Below are positions 46,570 to 58,261 of a stretch of 64,000 nt of DNA, piece by piece. The DNA comes from Cladocopium goreaui (taxonomy: Eukaryota; Sar; Dinophyceae; Suessiales; Symbiodiniaceae), in NCBI GenBank assembly GCA_947184155.2, contig CAMXCT020001840.1:1-64000 (forward strand), read 5' to 3'. The position numbers and the translations under genes are program-made. The notes below the pieces were generated by a model. That model saw only the letters and a program-made list of their open reading frames with translations. It had not been told where the DNA came from and did no database searches. The number at the start of each line of letters is the position of its first letter. Within the stretch, counting starts at the first letter, position 1.

Positions 46570-47260
46570 ATCAGTGTACCATATGTTGGTCGTTTGCTGT
46601 TAGAACCTCTAAGCTGAGCTGCGTAGTATCTGCCGCAAAATTGCTCCGTATTTGCAGCATTTTGCAGCTAGCACCTGTACATTGCATGGCATGATGCAAC
46701 ATCAGTTCATTACACCGAGCTTTGCCATCGGGCAATATTTGCAGCAGTGTGGCAAATTGCATGATTGTTGCAATGGGATCATATCTGCAAACTGTGCCGT
46801 GATGTTCACGGCGCTCTGAAGAAAAAATGTACACTGTAGAATGCTCGCAATTTTTAGAAACCAAAACCCATCACTTGCGCAGTATGTGCAGCATATTGGT
46901 GCAAATTTTAGTGCATCGCATAGTCTTGTCAGTATTTGCAACTATCACTGGTAAACCGCATGGCATGCGCAGCATTTTGAAATTGACGGCTGTCAACCGG
47001 ATGCTATTTTTACGACTTTCTGAAGATCAAACCTGCAAGTGGATGGTATTCGCAACATCTTGAAATGATCATCTGCAGATTTTGCACAACGTGGCATGGT
47101 GTTCTGTTTGCAGCGTGTTGCGGCTAACATCTGTAAACTGCACAGTCTTTCCCACATTTTGAAACCAACATTTGCAAATTGCTTGGGACCTGCAACCCTT
47201 TGAAAATAACATGTGTACATGGGAAAGCGCACGCAGCATTTTGGAGCTAAGCCTTCGTTT
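46570..47260 (+). repeat. Degenerate GCAGCATTTTGAAA repeat
   Basis: About ten diverged units of 60-75 bases, each with a GCATGGCATG-like block, a GCAGCATTTTG block and an ACATCTGCAAACTG block. Confidence 0.65.
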
Positions 47261-47269
47261 CTTTTGGTT

Positions 47270-47575
47270 TTTTTCTTCCTGCCGTCCTCCTTCCTTCCTT
47301 CCTTCCCTCCCTCCCTTTTTCTTTCCCTTCCTGCTGTCGGGAGTATGTCCTTCTTTTCCTGTCGGTTTTCTATTCTAAGACTTTTCCTTTGATAAATTTG
47401 CGCGAGGGTCTCAGTGCAAGTGTAGCATGCAACAGGTATGTCAACTCCTCTGATGAGGTGAGCAGCCCACTGCCCTGGTTGCTTCACGGACTGAGAGAAT
47501 GTCCGCAGTTGCTCCGGTAGAAGCATCATAGTCCGTAAGCTACTTCATAACACATGTCAACATCCGTCCCTCCCT
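47270..47575. other. Unique spacer with a CCTTCC tract
   Basis: A short pyrimidine tract (CCTTCCTTCCTTCCCTCCC) lies at about 47285-47315; otherwise nothing recognisable. Confidence 0.4.
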
Positions 47576-47579
47576 CCAC

Positions 47580-47815
47580 TTCAACCCAAACCTGCAAACG
47601 CAACGTCGTCGTCTTCGTTGTCGTCATCGTCATGGTCCTCCTCATCATCGTCATCGATATCGATACCGACATCATCCTCATCATCATCATCATCACCATC
47701 ACCATTACCATCATCATCATCATCGTCATCATCATCATCATCACCACCACCATCATCATCATCATCATCGTCACCATCATGTCATCGTCGTCGTCGTCGT
47801 CGTCATCGTCATGAC
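47580..47815 (+). repeat. CAT/CGT trinucleotide array, right block
   Basis: CATCATCATCATCGTCATC and CGTCGTCGTCGTC units; partner of the block at 44625-44845. Confidence 0.9.
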
Positions 47816-47864
47816 AACTGCATGCAACCATTGAAGACTACCTGGCGCATGGCAAAACCAACGG

Positions 47865-48190
47865 ACCACCAACACAACCGCCCCGACACCACCAACACGA
47901 CGCCACCAAGATACGACCAAGACACCGTGAACACCTTGAATCAACACGGAAGCCGCTGAGACACCACCAAGACACCACCGAGACCAGCGACACCACCGAG
48001 ACATCATCCAGACACCACCAAAACACCACCGAGACACCACCAAGACATGACCGAGACAGCACGGACACCACCGAGACACCGAGATACCACCGAGACACCA
48101 CCGAAACCGCCAAAACACCAATGAGACACCACCGAGACACCCGAGACCCCACACCACCGACGACCCCACCGAGACACCGCCCAGGCCGGC
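47865..48190 (+). repeat. CACCGAGACACC array, right block
   Basis: GAGACACCACCAAGACACC and GACACCACCGAGACACCACC units; partner of 44285-44545 in the same orientation. Confidence 0.9.
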
Positions 48191-48267
48191 AGCCGTAAAC
48201 CCGACGGGGCCCACCCACCTTTAGACTTTAGAGTTAACAACCCCAAGCTATCACTATTGGGGAATTA

Positions 48268-48668
48268 ATCTGACATGTTAATTGAAATGTCTATCTGCTA
48301 CTCTACCTGACATGGTACTTAAATTTTCTATCTATCTGCCATTCAGGGTGGCCCATTCTTTCTGACATGTTCGATTAAAATTTCACTCTGCCATTCTATC
48401 TGACATGCTACTTGAAATGTCTATCTGCCACTCTGTCTGACATGTTGGATGGAATTTCTATCTGCCATTCTATCTGACATGTTGATTGACATGTCGATCT
48501 GCCATCCTGTCTGGCATGTTGATCGAAATTTATTGCTGCTACTCTATCTGATATGTTCTTTTAAAATATCTATTTGCCAACCTATCTGACATGCTATTTG
48601 AAATTTATATCTGCTACTCTATCTGACATGTTACTTAAAAATTCTATCGGCCATTCTATCTGGCATAA
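48268..48668 (+). repeat. ATCTGACATG minisatellite, right block
   Basis: The same unit and orientation as 41960-44195. It begins directly after the CACCGAGACACC block. Confidence 0.9.
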
Positions 48669-49055
48669 GATTCCGGCCTGGTGGGGCCAGAGAGCTGGCA
48701 AGCTTGCCATAGAGTGGTCGTAGGCGAGATGGGAGTGGGTTTGGGTGTTGTTACAATCTAGTCTAGTCTAGAGACCCTCACCTGGCAGTTGGGGAACAAA
48801 AATGGCACAAAGAAAAGTAAACAGGGAATGGTTCAGAATGATTCTGAATATTGAATTTCCAATCGAAAAGGGAGTTCTGAGTCATCGCTGACATGCTGTG
48901 ACAATTTCCCCACTGTCCTCTATCATGCGCGAACCCCGCGATACCTGTGAACCCACCTTGCGAACGCGATCTTCGTCTTGAGGACTGGAAACGGAAAGAA
49001 AATCCATGTCCGTGCCCTCCCTGGATGTAGCCTCTCGCGGTGTTATGCCGCTTAC

Positions 49056-49152
49056 CTCTCTTGGCAATGTGGGCGTGGTGACTACTGGCATTGACGGCGA
49101 ACTTATTGCTTCGGCTCCAAACTCGCCTCGATGCCCATCGAACACGTGGAAG
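49056..49152 (-). CDS. Possible exon with a PP2C-like FDGH motif
   Basis: Between an acceptor (CCTCGCACAG) and a strong donor (AGAGAG/GTAAGC) the minus strand reads FHVFDGHRGEFGAEAIS and about 15 further residues. The start resembles the metal-binding motif of PP2C phosphatases (V-F-D-G-H-G-G). Only one motif is present, the second Gly of GHGG is missing, and flanking exons were not found, so this may be coincidence or a gene fragment. Confidence 0.28.
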
Positions 49153-49199
49153 CTGTGCGAGGATTTTATGACAGGATAGCGAAAGGATGCAGTAGGGAT

Positions 49200-49560
49200 C
49201 AGTACGGTGCGGGACGGTACACTACCGTACCCTATACTACGCCACACTACAGTACTGGACAATGCAGTACGGTACAGCACAGTACCGTTTGGTGGTGTAC
49301 TGTACGTACTACGTACTGTACGGTGCAATACACTGCACTACACTACACTACATTTCTCTACACTCCACTCCACTACACACATACACACACCACTACACAT
49401 ATACACACACCACCACACACACCACTACAAAAATACACACATCACTACACACATACACACATACGTACATACATCCACACCTGCACACATGCGCACATGC
49501 ATACATGCATACAAACATACATGACGTGACGTGACATTACAGTACAGTACGCTACAGTAC
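49200..49560 (+). repeat. GTAC/CACTAC and ACACAC microsatellites
   Basis: TACGGTACA and CACTACACTACA units, then CACACACCACTACACACATA and ATACATACATCC units. Confidence 0.85.
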
Positions 49561-50094
49561 ATTGCATATATATATATATGTGTATTTAGTTATTTATTGA
49601 TATATCTTGGATCATGTGGTACAGTATTCAAGATACACCTAAGACCTACTGAATGGTGTTTGCTTGCAAGAGAGAGATTTGAATGGCATGGCAGCCCGAC
49701 ATGCTAGCAGCACACAACACAAAATCAGAAAATATCGCAAAGTAATCTCCCTGCAGCTGAGGTTACGTCTTGTAAGGACTGGTGAAGTGTCCTTGCAATA
49801 GGGTCTCTCCCTTTACATGACAAGAGGCGTCCGCTTTGTGGTAAACATGCGTATCATGGCGTATCTGTCCCTATCTGGAATCTGGAAGTTGTGTCTCTGT
49901 CCGAATCCATCCGATGGTGGCCACCTCAATATGATGCTGCTTGTGCATGACAGAATATAAACGCAGCGTCTGCGCTGCTGCAGGGGCTTGGTCACTGCAC
50001 ACTGCAGCTTGCTTTTCTGATCTTTTCTGTTATGCTTGTGAAATTTGGAGCCATGCTGAATGTGCTTTCAATATCTTCCAATACAAATTCGTAC

Positions 50095-50740
50095 ACACTG
50101 GCACACACACACACAGAGACACACATGTATTATATATATATATGCATGTGCATGTGTATGCATACGTATGTATGTATGTCTGTCTGCCTGCCTGCCTGCC
50201 TGTCTGTCTGCCTGCCTGCCTGCCTGGCTGCCTGGCTGCCTGGCTGCCTGGCTGCCTGACTGCCTGTCTGCCTGTCTGCCTGTCTGCCTGTCTGCCTGTC
50301 TGCCTGTCTGCCTGTCTGCCTGTCTGCCTGTCTGCCTGTCTGCCTGTCTGTGTGTGTGTGTGTCTGTCTGCGTGTCTGTCTGTGTATGTGTGTATGTGTG
50401 TATGTGTGTATGTGTGTATGTATGTATGTATGTATGTACGTACGTACGTACGTATGTATGTATGTACGTACGTACGTACGTACGTATGTATGTATGTAAT
50501 ATATATATATAATTTAATATATAATATAAATAATATATATAATATATAATATATATACTTTATATAACATATATAATATAATATATATATAATATATAAT
50601 ATATAATTTATAATTTTTAATATATAATATATAATATATATCATATATATTAAATATGTTTAAATATAATTAAATATATATATATATAATATATATATAT
50701 AATATGAAGATATGTGCGTGTGTGGGTGTGTGTGTGTGTG
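50095..50740 (+). repeat. Compound microsatellite CA, TGCC/TGTC, TATG, TACG, AT
   Basis: A run of adjacent microsatellites: CACACA, TGCCTGCCTGTC, GGCTGCCT, GTCTGCCT, TGTGTATG, TACGTACG, then about 200 bases of AT. The ORFs over it, on either strand, are compositional. Confidence 0.95.
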
Positions 50741-50744
50741 CGTT

Positions 50745-51250
50745 CCATGAATCAAATGCTGATCTAAGCAACCCCTAAGACTCTAAGATTCCCAAAGCTG
50801 TCCTGCGCGTGGCTGTTGGGGCCAGCGCTGCTGGCACTGTCAATCCTCTCGGAGATCTCTGCCTGAACCAGTCAGCAGGCCAGCAGGTGGAATTGCATGT
50901 TTTGTCTTGGGACTTGATGACTCTGAACCACTTCAGTACTACAGTATACTTAGTTCACACATTTTGACACCACCCGTTTTGACACCTCCCGTTTTGATAC
51001 CACCCGTTACGACACCATCCGTTTTGGCATCCTTCAAACAAAAGCTGTATGCCCCACAAATATCCACAAATTTAAGGAGACTTTTCAGGCTGCTTGACAA
51101 GCATGGCCAAACCCACTCAACAATCGTTTCACCACAACACTATTTAATAATCATTTGGAAATCATTGAATCTGATTTCAAGTTGCTTCATCTGATCCCTT
51201 TGCCATGGACCTGATGGATCCCGATGGTGTACTCTCTTCTCCCAGCCCAT

Positions 51251-51286
<36 letters not shown>

Positions 51287-51915
51287 TCCATGCCTTTGAC
51301 TCGCCTTCTGGCGAGCTGCCAAGAGCCGGTGGCGGAAGCACCTGTGAATGGCATCTGGGCCCTTCTCCCGAGACCAGGGAAAGATTGCGGAAAAACTCCA
51401 CCTGGGCTCCGCGCTACAGAATTGCATTTAAATTATTTATAAACAGCAATGCCATTTAACAATCTTCATGCATCTTCATATTCTCAATATCTCAGCGATC
51501 CATAATCTATTACTACTATAATATCATTTAATACCATCATGTCTGCCGCCTGGCTTTCTGAAACCTTCTGCAATCGCCCAACCCTGCTCTGGCGCAGCAA
51601 TCCAAGCCACCGGCATCACCATAGCTACCTTTTCCTTGTCTCCATTATCATGACTCGAAGCTCTCGCTTTTCCCCTGCAAGCCGCTCAACATCTCAAGAC
51701 ATGGCTCTTCATCGCAAAAACCACAGAGGCAGCTATGTATGCGCTTGACAACGGTAGATCTATTGGACCAAAAACTGACAGAACATGGCAGAACTGAAAT
51801 GAACTGAAAACGAATATTGAATAAGTGCAATGCCATGAGATGCAATGAACCCATATAATTATGCGGTACTTCATTCGTCTTCCTAGCAATAGACATAGCC
51901 CGGGCACACGGTGGA
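50745..51915. other. Region without a firm gene
   Basis: A short ACACCACCCGTTTTGA repeat lies at 50960-51030. A GCCGCCCAT repeat (51252-51290) encodes on the minus strand either Ala-Trp or Gly-Arg-His runs, depending on frame; a similar CATGCTGTC repeat recurs at 52832. No recognisable domain. Confidence 0.4.
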
Positions 51916-51984
51916 CCATAGCCTAGCAATAACTGGCTAGGTCAATGCCTTGTTGCCAGAGCAAAAAAAATGCCCAAACCATCA

Positions 51985-52450
51985 TGCGCTTTGCTAAGAC
52001 TTGAAAAAGCAGCCTTCTGTGATTCACGCTCAACTGCTTCAAGAGCTCAGCTTGTTGCTTGAACTGCCTCAGTTGCAGCGCAATCTGAGCTGTGTACGCT
52101 GGGCATCTGGAGCTCAACAAAACATAACAAAACCAAGCTAATGTGATACTCCATGATGATCTTCTATCCCTCCATCTCTCGGGTGTAACGGGAATTACTT
52201 GTGATTTCACGATATCAATGAAATGATATCCCATGAGTTCCATGATATTCCCTAGGGTCCTTTGTTTTCCTGTAGCAATTCTTGACCGCCTTATAGTACT
52301 ACAAATGCCTCCGCGGTGCCCCTCTACAAAATCTCGCAACTTCTGGATCTCATCGTGCACTGATGAGTCCCATATTTCTCGATCTGCAGGATGAGGGTCT
52401 GAAGACCACTCTATCACCATGGCTTCTTCGCGGATCATGTGACCGCCCCT
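51985..52450 (-). CDS. Possible spliced gene fragment with a coiled-coil exon
   Basis: Two protein-like minus-strand stretches. About 52310-52445 reads EEAMVIEWSSDPHPADREIW, then VHDEIQKLRDFVEGH. After the acceptor GCGTACACAG, about 51995-52096 reads IALQLRQFKQQAELLKQL, then SVNHRRLLFQ with heptad spacing. Such Gln/Leu-rich coils occur in many dinoflagellate proteins, including channel tails. I do not recognise the gene and cannot prove the join. Confidence 0.35.
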
Positions 52451-53676
52451 TGCTGTCAACCCTGGGCCAAATCCTGAAGGACTTCATGCCTTAAGCAACG
52501 CAGGTGATCCAGTGTGATCCAGGCCACGGGACCAAGCAACGCACAGTCGCACAGTCAACGCACACTGCTGCATGAATGCGACAGGCCCATGTGGAGTTCC
52601 AAACCTTTTGGTATTACAGTAATCGTGCCTGCAGCTGATTGAGTTTGATTTCAGATATGTTTATTTTTGTTCGCTTTGGCAACTGCTCCCTATATTGATT
52701 GCTCTACCGGTGCCAGGAGTGACCCTTCCAGAGTGTCTAAGTTAGTGCATATGAATGTAAAGAGTTATACGGATGAGTATCGTGTCCATTCAGTGAGCGA
52801 ATCCAATGCACCCCGAAGGTTCCTCAAAGGTCCATGCTGTCCATGCTGTCCATGCCTGAAGATCCGTGGCTGGCCATAAAGGCGCTACCCGAGGCATGCT
52901 GGACTGCAGCGCCTGAAGCGCAGTCGCCAGTTGCAGTTCAAGGCCTGACCGCAGAGGACAGAATGGACGCATCCAGTTGCCACTTTGCTCGCAAGATTGG
53001 CAAGAATTAGGCCATTAGGCTGTTCTTGGGAAAAAGTTACGCAAGATAGACACAAGATGACCCAAGTCCCTGACACTGTTTCGCTATGTCTCGCTTAGGT
53101 CCTTGATTCTTGATGGTCCTTGCATTATCCTTGCCTTTTTGGACTGGGTTGGACAAGACACCGGGACAAAAAAAATAGCTACCAGATTTTCCGGTACTAT
53201 ACGAGTAGAAGGTGGGATCTGGGGTTTGTCACTGGCGCGGCCTCGAAGGTCCTGGAGGAGACATGTTACACAGAGCACCACGTGTTGGTGACTTGCATGC
53301 TTCAAGTCACACAGCATTGAGTGATGATGAGTGCAAAGTCGGGTTGTGCAGACTAGGGTTTGGAAAAGGGAACGGCATGGTCTAGCATTGAGAGTGCACG
53401 GACTGCGACTAGCAAAGAGCAGACCCAGTCTGCCCGAGTCCAAGCGGAAGATGTGCGGCAACACATCTTACAAGTACATGCGGTTGTGCTTGGGTCATTA
53501 TGAGGGCATGGCGTAGAACGTAGGGCCACTGGAAACGCAGAAACTGAAACCCGCAAAACTTGGCCTTCCATCATTGCAAATGTCACAGTGCCTTAGTGGC
53601 GCAGCCGAGGAGATGAACCACGCAGCCCACTTCCAACTACGGTGCAAACACTGGACGCGCTCTCATCTGGGGGTAG

Positions 53677-54045
53677 GGTGATTGGTCTGTGAGGTTGGCC
53701 GACTTTGCACACTCAATTGACATTGGACAAAACTGGCTGGAGGCTACCAAAGGATACGTGAGGATTCCCAAATGGACTCTTGCAGCCAATGGTGCTGGGG
53801 ATCTGGATCTCGGAAATCTGCGCCACATCATCAAGAAAACTACCCAACTCCTCGTCGAAACTCGAGATATGTGCTTGGCACTGGCCTGTGCGGCGAAGCC
53901 TTTCCGAACGGCCCACAAAAACAATCAATTAAAGGACCGGATAACCCCACAAGTCAACTTCATCCAGTGGTTGAAGCGGCACGGAGAAAGAAGAAAGGAC
54001 AAAGGAGATGGTGGAGGATCCATCATTTTAAGAGTTGTATGTGAA
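53677..54045 (+). CDS. Unknown ORF or exon
   Basis: After a possible acceptor (GGGGGTAG) the plus strand is open for about 120 codons: DWSVRLADFAHSIDIGQNWL, IPKWTLAANGAGDLDLGNL, IIKKTTQLLVETRDMCLALA, with a basic end. It is more protein-like than the overlapping minus-strand ORFs. There is no ATG near the start, which fits an internal exon. The open frame runs into the TTGTGTGTGACAAAG array, so the true end is probably near 54033. No family recognised. Confidence 0.4.
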
Positions 54046-54640
54046 AAGTTGTGTGTGACAAAGTTGTGTGTGAAAGAGTTGTGTGTGAAAGGTTGTCAGT
54101 GAAAGTGTGAAAGGTTGTGTGTGTGTGACAAAGTTGTGTATGAAATTGTATGAAAGATTACGTGTGACAAAGCTGCGTGTGAAAGATTGTCTGTGACAAA
54201 GTCCGACAAAGTTGCATAAAGCTGTGTGTGTGAAAGAGTTGTGTGTGACAAAGTTGTGTGTGACAAAGTTGTCTGTGACAAAGTTGTGTGTGAAAGAGTT
54301 GTGTGTGTGACAAAGTTGTGTGTGTGACAAAGTTGTGTGTGACAAAGTTGTGTGTGACAAAGTTGTGTGTGACAGAGAGAGAGAAGTTGCATGTGAGAGA
54401 GGTGTGTGTGTGTGACAAAGTTGTGGGTGACAAAGTTGTGTGTGTGAGGGAGATGTGTGTGAATGGTTGTGAGTGAAAGAGCTGTGTGTATGAAAGATTG
54501 TGAGTGAAAGAGTTGTGTAACGATCGTCTGTGACAAAGTTGTGTGCGATAAAGTTGCATGTGAGAGAGAGATGTGAAAGATTGTGTGTGACAAAGTTTTG
54601 TGTGACAAAGTTGTATTTGAGAGAGATGGGCTCAAATGCA
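54045..54640 (+). repeat. TTGTGTGTGACAAAG array
   Basis: About 35 units of 13-17 bases (TTGTGTGTGACAAAG, GTGTGTGAAAGAG). It ends where the GCCACGCCTGCC minisatellite begins. Confidence 0.92.
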
Positions 54641-54644
54641 GCGT

Positions 54645-55325
54645 GGATGTCACCAAGTGCCACGCCTGCCACGCCAAACGGAAGGTCGATGTCGCCAAGT
54701 GCTACGCCTGCCACGCAAAACGTAGGTGGATGTTGCCAAGCGCCACGCCTGCCACGCAAAGTGCAGGTGCATGTCACCAAGTGCCACGCCTGCCACGCAA
54801 AGTGAAGGTCCATGTCGCCAAGTGCCACGCCTGCCACGCAAAGTGAAGGTCCATGTCGCCAAGTGCCACGCCTGCCACGCAAACAGCCGCGGCGCCCACG
54901 GCGCAAAACGGGAACCAAGCGCGCCACCAGAGCCAGCCCAGTGCCATAAGTGCCAGGCCTGCCACGCAAAGTGACGCCAAGTGCCACGCCTGCCACGCAA
55001 AGTGACGCGGCGCCCACGGCGCCAAACGGGAACCAAGCGCGCCACCAGAGCCAGCCCAGTGCCATAAGTGCCACGCCTGCCATGCAAAGTGAAGGTCGAT
55101 GTCGCCAAGTGCCACGCCTGCCACGCAAAGTGAAGGTCGATGTCGCCAGTGCCACGCCTGCCACGCAAACAGCCGCGGCGCCCACGGCGCAAAACGGGAA
55201 CCAAGCGCCACCAGAGCCACCCCAGTTCCATAAGCGCCACGCCTGCCACGCAAAGTGACGGTCGATGTCGCCAAGTGCCATGCGTGCCACGCAAAGTGAA
55301 GGTCGATGTCGCCAAGTGCCAAGTC
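54645..55325 (+). repeat. GTGCCACGCCTGCCACGC minisatellite
   Basis: About 14 units of roughly 40 bases (GCCACGCCTGCCACGCAAAG, then TGAAGGTCGATGTCGCCAA), with a longer insert containing GGCGCCCACGGCGC repeated three times. The long minus-strand ORF of about 540 codons across this block and its neighbours is a repeat by-product. Confidence 0.92.
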
Positions 55326-55572
55326 GTGGGTGAGTAAGTTGTGTGTGGACAAGTTGTGTGTGAGTAAGTTGTGTGCAAGTTGTGTGTGAGTAAGTTGTGT
55401 GAAGTTGTGTGTGAGCAAGTTGTGTGTGAGCAAGTTGTGTGTGAGCAAGTTGTGTGTGTGAGTAAGTTGTGTGTGAGTAAGTTGTGTGTGAGCAAGTTGT
55501 GTGTGGACAAGTTGTGTGAGAGTAAGTTCTGTGTGTGAGCAAGTTGTATGTGAGCAAGTCGTGTGTGAGGCA
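55325..55572 (+). repeat. TTGTGTGTGAGCAAG array
   Basis: About 16 units of TTGTGTGTGAGTAAG or TTGTGTGTGAGCAAG, closely related to the array left of the minisatellite. Confidence 0.92.
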
Positions 55573-55574
55573 GG

Positions 55575-58070
55575 CGGCGGGCGGGAGGCAGGCGGGAGGC
55601 GGGCGAGAGTGCACAACTAACCAAAAACAAGAACCCCACACAAAGATGTGGGGAAAAAACATGGCTGCATTAAAAAAAAACTATACAACAAAAACAAAAC
55701 ACAGGCCAAGCGCGAAATACAGTGAGGGTACTATCACAAAGCGTGAACAATTGAGTGCATAAATAGAACAATGCTGGACCCACAAGGAATAGGTCTTTGG
55801 AAGCAGCGATCCTATTACCATCCCTTGCAGTTCCAACAACAAAGCCCCCTTTGGCTTGACCTTGCTTCATGTTGGCTAGAGTCAGGGTAGTGCAAAATGC
55901 AGCGCGTGCACCCCAGGGATCTCGCTGGCATTGCGCTGCTGACATCATGTTTCGGAGATTTTCGGAGACAGAAGGCAACAAAAGGACTTTGAACTTGTCG
56001 CGCGAAGATCTCAAAGACATAAACATGGCTCAAAGCATCTCAAAACATCTCAAAGCTGGCTCGATGTGTCTTGCCAAATTTCAATAATTTTGCCAAGCTG
56101 CTTCTCATTTCAGTGAGCTGTTCCGCCCTCCTGGACTCATCTACTTCCTCTTCTGGCAGCTCTCCTGATGCACAGCTCAGAACCCACAAGAATCTTTAAG
56201 ATATAAGCAGATTGAACATGTTAAGACATGTCTGAACAGATTAAGCACGTCTGGACTATTTTAGACAGGTTCCCCATGCTGAAAAGGATTTCCTGGGTTA
56301 GCTGAGCAGTTTTGGATAGAGGTTACTGAGGTACACAACTGCTGTTGGGAGTGCAAAGCGTTATAAAGTTATCGCCATGTTCAATCAAAGACAACCAAAT
56401 GCCGCGAAAAAGTTGGATGTGCATCATATGCAAAGATGCCGCTGTACTGGAAGATGCTGGAAGACCGACGATCCAACAGAGAGCTCACCCAATCGATATC
56501 AACCGACCGAATCGTATGTATGATATGTTCATATGTTTTCTGGCTGCTTAATGTTATTTAAGCTCACAATATGTGGCGCCTGGCTTGACCAGCACCAGCT
56601 TCAGCTCTCTTAGCCTTTCCTTCACCAGTTGCGCGCAGCTCTGCTCAACACATCTTTGAAGAGCGCTCAGCGAATCTGGGCCTCACTGTTTTGCTTCAGG
56701 TCTCTAAGTGCAAACTAGCACAAGCCAAAAACTGCTCAGATCAAGTGATCAAGTAAGGCATGTTCAGCGTATCCCTCACACAGTCACAGGTATTGACTGT
56801 TTTTTTTATGCCATTGGCCACGGAATTTTGACATAAGCAAACGTTTCTCAGACTTGCTGCAGCTGTGCTGAGCCAGCTACACACCCCTTTGCCGGGGCAG
56901 AAGAGCCCACAGGCTCCTTGAAAGAGTGACTTGTTTGGTGACCAAAGAGTGGGTAAGGCATGGTAAGACCCACGTGTTTTTGTTTGTTTGTGTGTTTGTG
57001 TGACATCATGTGAAATTAAGGTTGTGCCCACGTGTGCACACTGCTTGCTACGGCCACCTCTTGACAGCATGCTCCCACTTTTGATAGAGTGGACATTCAT
57101 GGACACATCGGTCCGCACCAGTACACATGCAATATGCGTCGTTGCATAACTGCGCGACATTCAACAAAAGCAACGTTAATGTCAAGTCTAGTCACCCCAA
57201 ATTTAACCATACTGCACTAGCAATAAGCAAGAATTGATGTCATGCACTTGCAACAATGACGCATGAGGAACGAACCATGGATTATAAATAGTGCGTGGTT
57301 ATAAGGTGTTGTAAATAAGTTGTAAAGTGTTAGGTTTTCGGAATTAACAAATTGAGCAAGTGTCCACATGTGTCCACATGTGTCCACACGTGTCCACACG
57401 TGTCCACACGTGTCCACCGTGTCAGAAGCATTTGATCCGCTCCTTTCCAAAGGGCTGGCCAATCGCGGCCGTCACCCACACTCTCTGCCAAGGCCCGACG
57501 GAAGGCAGTGAGTCTCTGCGTAAAAAGCCGCTGAAGCTGCCCTGCGGGAAAAAACATGAAAAACAGGAAAAAAAAGAAGGGCATTGAATAGCATTGATGT
57601 CATCCACGATGCATCATACTATGCTGTGGCAAAACATTTTGCTACTCCTCCGCAATTGCTCTCGTGGTGATTGCATGGCAGCTTACTTTTGGACTTTACA
57701 GTTCCCTGTCATTCATTACGGGATACTACGATATGTACTCCACAAAATTTCTCCAGGCGTTGCCATGCAATTCCATGATCAACATGGGGGGGTTGAAGCA
57801 TAGTACAACTCGTTCGCATGCGTTTACACTGGTGCAATTTGGTGCAAAGTTTCACAGCCAAAGTAAACGTCAGCACGTGTCCTAACTCAGAACAGGTTGT
57901 GGGGGAAGAGCTCGCAATGAGCGCCTCGACGCATGGAGGAAACACGCATCGGAGAAAATGCACTGCACAAAGCACTTTGTAACCTGGCGCTACAGACATT
58001 ATATATATATATGAATTTGTATATTGTAAGAAAACATATGATATTTTATATATATATATGTACATATATA
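55575..58070. other. Region with weak exon candidates and a short tandem repeat
   Basis: Around 55795-55920 the minus strand, after GCAATGCCAG, reads RDPWGARAAFCTTLTLANMK and GGFVVGTARDGNRIAASK, which looks like an exon of unknown function. TGTCCACACG units of 12 bases lie at 57360-57418. AT microsatellites lie at 58000-58070. Nothing else recognisable. Confidence 0.35.
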
Positions 58071-58071
58071 T

Positions 58072-58261
58072 TTTTTTTTGAAACAGCATTACCGCACAAG
58101 GCGGCGGCGGAAGTTTCAAAAACAGGAAACCTATAGGAGAGGTTGGCTGTTGTGAATCGCGGATGGCAGAGCGAACCCACTGATGGACCGAAAGGTGGTT
58201 GGAGTTGTGTTTTTGGAGTGGTTGCAATGGTTGCAGTGGTCACCTCACCACAACTGCTGGA
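58072..58261 (-). repeat. Repeat B, right copy with A tail
   Basis: Inverted relative of 28257-28430. Read on the minus strand it ends GTAATGCTGTTTC followed by nine A, a retroposon-like tail that is absent at the left copy. Confidence 0.75.

Noticed and set aside
50030-50644. ORFs of about 200 codons on both strands
   Set aside because: Microsatellite translations (CLPACLPVC, TDRQTGRQ).
54645-55325. CRISPR-like array
   Set aside because: Units are contiguous and variable without unique spacers, and the genome is eukaryotic. The same holds for the other arrays.
54028-55662. Minus-strand open frame of about 540 codons
   Set aside because: It spans three tandem arrays and translates into repeats of their units (SHTTLSHTTLS, HFAWQAWHL). 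Stop-free because of composition; no domain.
57360-57418. TGTCCACACG 12-bp repeats as a regulatory array
   Set aside because: Only five units, and no gene start nearby; recorded as a short tandem repeat.
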